Positions 18,199 to 22,800 of a stretch of 22,800 bases of DNA are shown in pieces. Positions within the stretch are counted from its first letter, which is position 1. Each line of letters begins with the position of its first letter. The position numbers were made by a program, and so were the translations under genes. Under the pieces are notes generated by a model that made no database searches, was not told the DNA's origin, and saw only the letters and a program-made list of their open reading frames with translations. Source of the DNA: Nemertoderma westbladi (taxonomy: Eukaryota > Xenacoelomorpha > Nemertodermatida > Nemertodermatidae); contig JAUCBJ010004273.1 in NCBI GenBank assembly GCA_032718475.1, positions 1 through 22,800 of the forward strand, written 5' to 3'.

Positions 18199-19814
18199 CC
18201 CCCCCCCCCCCCCCCCCCCCACTCGCCACATCTAACTTCACTATCTCTTACTCCACTTCTACACCTCTCTTTAGTCGACACACTGTCTCTACTACGGCTG
18301 GGTCTATTCACCCCCGCCTCTCTCTCTACTACTGCGTGGCCCATCAGGCCCACCTCGGGTTGGCTCAACCCCGCTACCTCCTGCCTACCAACTACGTGGC
18401 CTACCAGGCCGCCGTCCGGTTGGCTCAACCCTGCCACTTCCTGCCTACTAACTACGTGGCCTACCAGGCCGCCGTCTGCCGGGCTATACACGTCTGACGC
18501 GTTCACATTAATAGCACCATTCCCAATATTATTTGTTAAATCAATTAAATTATTAGAATTTGAAACGGGATTATTATTTAAATTATTTAAGTTAGAATTA
18601 TTATTATTTTCAAAATTTAAATTGCTATTCGAATTATTTGAATTATTTTGATTATTCTGAATATTTGAATTAATATTATTATTTGAATTTAAACTTAAAT
18701 TACTACTACCGGGTAAAATATTTCCTGTAATAAAGGGATTAGGGTTATTTACTACGGTACTATTAATACCAATATTTCCTAACGCACTACTACTACCCCT
18801 CCCGCCCGTACGGTTACTGTATGTACTGTACGTGTACCGCACGCTCTGTTCTCTTGCCTCACGCTCTTCGCGTTCACTCTCCTGCTCCTTCCTTCTCCCC
18901 ATTATCCACTCTAATTTCTCTCTAGTTCTCTCTAATATCTCTCTAGTTTTTAATTCATACGCTGCCAGATTTATTTCCTGCACCCTTCTTTCTTTTGCGG
19001 AGGATGTAGCAGACTTATCGGTTGCGACGGACTCCCGCCGTCCCTCCGTTCTACTAACTTTCCCCCGCTTTCCGGGGTCCTCGCTGGCCGACGAGACCGA
19101 ATCCTCGGAGTTAACCTCGGATTCGCCCTCGTGCGGTCCCGCCCAACCCACTAACTTAACTTCCCTGGCATCGACTAAGTATGGCCCTATGTACACTACA
19201 CCAGGCCCCATACCCCTACGTTCCCATAGCCCAAACAGTTCGAAGGCAACCCCTCTCGCTCTCTCCTCGGCCAGTTCTCCCTGCCCAGAACGCACTAGGT
19301 AATCAAAGTATCTGTTCGACTCACCTAGTCGTCTCCTCAACTTCACCTGGTCTATCTCAGCCCCTCCTCTAGCTTCCTTCAGTTGTTCCCGGGTCGCGGC
19401 GTAGGCTCGTCGGAGCCGGACGACCCCGACGTCCTCGTCGTCGACATCTCCTCTCTCCCTCCGGGTTCGGCGTCGTACCGTCGGCCCCACCGTCACCGTT
19501 CCGGTGGACCGTCCGTCGCCCTCGGCCTGTGGCTGGCCTGCGACATCGGCATATCGACCGCCGCCCTGTGTCGACTCGTCTTTCTCTTCTCCTCCCTTCT
19601 CGTCTCCTTCCCTCGACTCGCTCTCCGGTTGTAGACGACCCCCCACATCTTGGTTTGCCGGGTTGCTCGTTATCGACGTGGCGTCAACCTGCGTCGACGT
19701 GGTCGGCGTAGCATCGACCGGCGTCGTGGGTTCGTATCGTCTCGCCGTGGCCTCGCAGATCGTTAGATCGCCGTCCGGGGTCCGCGGCAGTGTCATCTTT
19801 CCTTCTCTACTCAT
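18177..19814 (-). CDS. N-terminal segment of the retroelement polyprotein
   Basis: 545 codons from a true ATG (19814-19812), the first ATG after the 5' LTR, 117 bases inside it. The first 100 or so residues are Thr/Pro/Asp-rich. A probable coiled-coil or helical block follows (LRRAYAATREQLKEARGG, then RRRLGESNRYFDYLVRSGQG). A compact segment with ELFGLWERRGMGPGVVYIGP comes next, then a charged stretch with KTREILERTREKLEWIMGRR, then an Asn-rich tract (plus-strand 18500-18780, strikingly AT-rich). The end carries a 20-residue repeat beginning DGGLVGHVV, present about three times. No known domain is recognised. It is unusually long for sequence ahead of a BEL Gag domain and may be a lineage-specific extension. 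Confidence 0.65.
   Translation of the reverse strand: MSREGKMTLPRTPDGDLTICEATARRYEPTTPVDATPTTSTQVDATSITSNPANQDVGGRLQPESESREGDEKGGEEKDESTQGGGRYADVAGQPQAEGDGRSTGTVTVGPTVRRRTRRERGDVDDEDVGVVRLRRAYAATREQLKEARGGAEIDQVKLRRRLGESNRYFDYLVRSGQGELAEERARGVAFELFGLWERRGMGPGVVYIGPYLVDAREVKLVGWAGPHEGESEVNSEDSVSSASEDPGKRGKVSRTEGRRESVATDKSATSSAKERRVQEINLAAYELKTREILERTREKLEWIMGRRKEQESEREEREAREQSVRYTYSTYSNRTGGRGSSSALGNIGINSTVVNNPNPFITGNILPGSSNLSLNSNNNINSNIQNNQNNSNNSNSNLNFENNNNSNLNNLNNNPVSNSNNLIDLTNNIGNGAINVNASDVYSPADGGLVGHVVSRQEVAGLSQPDGGLVGHVVGRQEVAGLSQPEVGLMGHAVVEREAGVNRPSRSRDSVSTKERCRSGVRDSEVRCGEWGGGGGGGYGRPTT
18199..18220 (+). repeat. Poly-C tract, 22 bp (poly-G in the coding sense)
   Basis: Twenty-two C on the plus strand. 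The N-terminal frame passes through and stops 18 bases later at 18177. Confidence 0.95.
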
Positions 19815-19930
19815 CTTCGTCTCGTTGGTGGCTAGCAGTCAGTTCGGGCTGTTGGTATCTATTACTGTATAATTACGAGTTTAGCTAGGGCGGCAGCACT
19901 GATTCAATTACTGCCGAAGGCTTCAATTAC
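19815..19930 (-). other. Leader between 5' LTR and first ATG
   Basis: 115 bp. The direct repeat TTCAATTACTG (plus strand 19903-19913 and 19922-19932) lies at the LTR edge, the second copy overlapping the first two bases of the LTR. No TGG-type primer-binding site is evident next to the LTR, so the priming tRNA cannot be named. Confidence 0.5.
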
Positions 19931-20702
19931 TGTGACGGGATCCAAATGGGATCCCAGTTTATCCGGTTTTGTCAGTTCACGCGTCCCCGCCGTGTGTGAA
20001 GAGTAAAAGAGTTTCGGTTGTTTGACGTGTGTAATGTTTGGGTATATGGATATAGATACGATAATGGTAAATAAAGTTATTGCATATGGAAGGCGGGAGA
20101 CGGTAATTGAAGTCCCGGTACTTCCCTAACTAAACTATTGTAGGCTACAGTAACACCAGTAACTAGCACTGAGATAACTGAGTAAATGATTACAGGTTAC
20201 TGGTTATATTGCACGGTGGCCTTATTGCTACTCAATCGATGCCTTTCCCCCCTCCTGATTGGTTGATACCCTTGTTGGCGCCTTTGGAGTGATCCCCTTC
20301 ACTCCACCTGTTCTCTCTGGGTTAGGGGTTTGGCCCCTGACCCTCATTGTGTGTGTCTCCTTTGGGGCCTATTGTCCCCGTTTACTGGGGTGACACGAGG
20401 TTGATTGGTAATCAACCTCGTGGTCCCAATATTGCTTAACGGCTTACTTTGTGGGTTCATGTTAGCGGAATTGGATAAGCTAACACTCCCCCCCATGCTA
20501 TCTTCCCGGTGAGAAGATAGCATCCAACTAAAGTGCGCTACAATTCCGCTGGATCCCGATCTATTATCGGGTGTGGGGTGGGTTATTTTCTTTCGGAGCC
20601 GGCTTTCCGGGCCGCTCCCTATGGGTATGATATTGCTACCCTCTGGCGTCTCGTGTCGGGCCGATCGTGCGCTTCTCTCACACAACTTTTGTTTCCCCAA
20701 CA
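19931..20702 (-). repeat. 5' LTR (772 bp)
   Basis: Partner of the LTR at 10888-11659. It drives transcription toward lower coordinates. It contains the same hairpins (20394-20422 and about 20495-20523) and ends, in coding orientation, with the small hairpin GGGATCC...GGATCCC. Its outer flank begins CTGTCGG and does not repeat the CACTAGT found outside the other LTR. Confidence 0.92.
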
Positions 20703-20815
20703 CTGTCGGTTCGTTATCTGCTGTCAGCTGTTGGTTGTCGCTGTCGATTGTCGGTTGTCTGCTGTCCTTAGTCTTCTGTCGGTTGTCTTTGTCTGCTGTC
20801 GGTTGTCTGTGTAAA
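20703..20815. repeat. Degenerate CTGTCGGTTGT simple repeat
   Basis: About ten imperfect copies of CTGTCGGTTGTC or CTGCTGTC follow the 5' LTR directly. Too degenerate for a fixed period. The LTR element may have inserted at its edge. Confidence 0.75.
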
Positions 20816-22145
20816 GTTTACACCCTGGCCCAAGGATTTAATTCAGATAAAGAATTACAGAGAACAACGGCAATGCTTTACCGGTTATTACCAGTAGGAC
20901 TACCGGTCCGGTACTACAGTACGTTCTAAAAACCCAGATAAATCGGGATCGTAACTAGTTCGTCAGTTTGTGGTCAGGGGTCTGTATGGAATCCATCCAA
21001 AAAGAGCACCGGATAGCGCGCCGACCAATTTTTATGCGCGCCGCGCGCCGATGCAATTTCGAAGCAAACCCCGGGCCGACGAAATTTTTAAGCGCGCCGC
21101 ACATTGAAACAATTTAATTTTGAAGAGCGCCGCGCCAATCCAATTTGCAATTTCAATTTTGAAGGAGTGTAACCAGTCTGCCAATGTCAGTACTGCTGTA
21201 CCTGTAGGCCCACAGCAGTAACCATGCAACAGAAAAAAAGAAAGGCAAGCGTAGCGAGCCGGAATTTTTAAACAGCTAATGCAATTTTTAAGGAACTTCC
21301 GTAATTGTTAAACCAACAAATCGGCGCCGGTTATTAATTTTGGGAGCGCCACGCACCAAAACCGGTGTGCTTTACGATTTTCGAGCGCTTTTATTGTAAA
21401 GTGTATGGACTAAAGTCTCGGTCGGAGGTTAAATTTCACTAAAAAATCTCCCAGTGTAGTTTCACCACCGGTGCCCGGTTAAAATACCCTAGTGCCTAGT
21501 GCCAGTTCTATCACATTTGAAGCACAGTGACAAACACCTTTCCCCAATGGCCATTTTTGGACCAATTTGTCTCAAATTTCACACATACACTCTCTGACCT
21601 ATGTGTAACTTCATGGAAAAAATTAAATTAGGGTAATTTTCCGCTTCGAGCAGCACGATTGAAAATCATGAGTTTATGGCTTTTTTCTCGAAAAGTCAAT
21701 TTTTGCCTGTTTTCAAATGTGCACCATTGCCTCAATTTTCCTTCAATTTGCCGGAAAATCTACAGACAGACACCCCAGGTCGTGTATTTAATGTGGTGTA
21801 AATTTTACGGCTGCAGAGGACGATGTGCCCTTCGCGCAGCACGTGCAAAAAACTGTATTTTCTAGAGAAATACTTAACTTAATATGAACACTGTCAGACA
21901 GACTGAACGTAATCAGGATCGAATGTAACATAGTTATTTGGAATCGAACGTAACCGCAATTATGTTACATTGGATCTATAAATTACTAAGCCCGAATGTA
22001 ACATACATTTATTTTTGTTCTATCTATTTATAATATTTGTTTTAATTTCAGGGATTAACTGATGAAACGCGTCTTCGTTTATTTAAAGGAGGATAAGAAA
22101 CGGATTCTCAATGATAACCTTAGAGTTGGGTAATTTAGAATCAGT
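20816..22145. other. No gene recognised; alternating GC-rich and AT-rich motifs
   Basis: 20880-20925 is rich in CCGGT words. Around 21010-21360 short GCGCGCCG-type blocks alternate with AATTTTTAA blocks, as in a worn 40-50-bp repeat. An imperfect inverted pair TACTGCTGT/ACAGCAGTA lies at about 21189-21220. 21400-21890 is unique and non-coding in appearance; short open frames there show no motif. 21897-22020 has AACGTAACCGCAATTATG, resembling 13147-13170 inside the AT-rich insert. Confidence 0.5.
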
Positions 22146-22297
22146 AAGGGAAAGGAGCAGGTTACAATGGCACGTTATTCTAACAATACAATAAACGAAA
22201 ACATAATAGAATATGTTACGGTTTTATTTTTGAAAAGAGTACAGTCATCTGTTATTTCTGTATGTTCGAAGTAACCTCCCCCCCCCCCCCCCCCCCC
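22146..22297 (+). repeat. Dispersed repeat ending in poly-C, copy 2
   Basis: Begins GGGAAAGGAGCAGGTTA and shares TGGCACGTTATT and GTTTTATTTTTGA with 10270-10443. Ends in 20 C at 22278-22297. Confidence 0.7.
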
Positions 22298-22299
22298 AT

Positions 22300-22600
22300 T
22301 CCCAACGCCAACCTAAATGATACAGTATGAATGATTATGTACGTACTGTATGTATGAAATAGTGTAATTCATAAAATTTAATACAGTGATTAGTTATTTA
22401 AATTTGTTTCGGCAAATATTTGACTAAAGGAAAAATATACGTGAATATTGTTATTAAAATTGAATTTGATTATTTTGATTTTAATTTGATTATTGAAATC
22501 ATATGTTATTTGCGTCGAATATCCCCCCCCCCCCCCCCCCCCCTCCCAGTCCAAACCTAAATTATACAGTATGTATCATTATCTATGTATGAGTGGATAT
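22300..22600 (+). repeat. Duplicated poly-C repeat end and following block
   Basis: GTTATTTGCGTCGAAT plus 21 C (22523-22543) and a following AACCTAAATTATACAGTATG segment parallel the copy-2 end and its follower at 22310-22330 (AACCTAAATGATACAGTATG). The spacing is about 250 bp, so this is a local tandem duplication of the repeat's 3' part. The rest of the stretch is AT-rich with no gene. Confidence 0.6.
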
Positions 22601-22603
22601 GAT

Positions 22604-22800
22604 GCTGGGTGGAGGAAAGGTTTGTGTGGCTGTAGGGTGGTGCTGGGTGGAGGCATGGTTGGAATGTCTGCAGGGTGGTGCTGGGTGGAGGCATAGTTGG
22701 TATGTCTGCAGGGTGGTGCTGGGTGGAGGAAAGGTTGGTGTGTCTGCAGGGTGGTACTGGGTGGAGGCATGGTTGGTATGTCTGCAGGGTGGTGCTGGGT
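22604..22800. repeat. 38-bp minisatellite, truncated by the window end
   Basis: Unit of 38 bp containing GTCTGCAGGGTGGTGCTGGG and TGGAGGCATGGTTGG, with a GGAAAGG variant in place of GGCATGG. About five units are visible and the array continues past 22800. The open frames on both strands here are repeat artefacts. Confidence 0.9.

Larger units (their letters stand above)
10888..20702 (-). mobile_element. BEL/Pao-like LTR retrotransposon lacking reverse transcriptase and integrase
   Basis: 9,815 bp between the outer ends of two 772-bp LTRs (TGTT...CACA in the coding orientation, which is minus). In coding order: 5' LTR, 115-bp leader, a long N-terminal low-complexity region, Gag with a DUF1759-like domain, zinc knuckles, aspartic protease, a hydrophobic segment, a foreign 1,973-bp insert, a CT-rich 3' region and the 3' LTR. 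No RT, RNase H or integrase motif was found anywhere inside, so copying would need helper proteins from a relative. The LTRs differ at only three positions, implying a recent insertion. No flanking target duplication is visible. The coding frame is broken at three poly-G runs and by the insert. Confidence 0.8.

Noticed and set aside
1-22800. tRNA or rRNA genes
   Set aside because: No cloverleaf-like set of arms with A and B box motifs and no rRNA-like stretch was noticed on reading. A tRNA search program was not available.

Overview
The window looks like repeat-dominated, AT-rich nuclear DNA from an animal, probably an invertebrate. The reasons are GT-AG splice signals around coding pieces, a BEL/Pao-type LTR retrotransposon (a metazoan superfamily not found in mammals), a non-LTR retrotransposon with an AP-type endonuclease and reverse transcriptase, an intron-containing MULE-type transposase fragment, several minisatellite arrays and many long poly-C tracts. 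There is no operon, rRNA, tRNA or CRISPR array. The species cannot be named from the sequence alone.

Layout. (1) 375-1714 is a complete foldback-type DNA transposon (FB1). Its two long inverted arms are built from a 12-bp tandem repeat, and it is bounded by an exact 9-bp direct repeat. (2) 2489-7559 is a second, larger foldback-like element (FB2). Its arms are a 53/42/53-bp satellite in opposite orientations, it carries a 1.86-kb array of a 49-bp minisatellite, and it is bounded by a 9-bp (or 10-bp) direct repeat. It sits inside the C-terminal coding end of an older minus-strand LINE fragment: the two LINE halves at 7807-7560 and 2488-2366 continue each other. (3) 8018-8189 minus is an unlisted 57-codon open exon with a good acceptor and donor, product unknown. 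(4) About 8370-9980 plus is a decayed LINE (endonuclease, then the start of the reverse transcriptase). It abuts a minus-strand MULE transposase fragment in two exons (10844-10690 and 10190 to about 9985). (5) 10888-20702 is a minus-strand LTR retrotransposon with almost identical 772-bp LTRs. It has a Gag (DUF1759-like), zinc knuckles and an aspartic protease, but no reverse transcriptase, RNase H or integrase, so it appears non-autonomous. Its reading frame is broken exactly at three poly-G runs. A 1,973-bp AT-rich element with 12-bp inverted ends (12754-14726) is inserted near its 3' end. (6) 20703-22800 holds degenerate simple repeats, dispersed poly-C repeats and the start of a 38-bp minisatellite that runs off the window.

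How it fits together. This is a nest of mobile elements rather than a set of cooperating genes. The most interesting link is that both foldback elements have 9-bp target duplications and GG-type termini, and a MULE transposase relic (a superfamily that typically makes 9-bp duplications) lies about 2.4 kb from FB2. That suggests, but does not prove, a MULE-mobilised family of satellite-armed foldback transposons. The only candidate for host coding sequence is the small spliced exon at 8018-8189.
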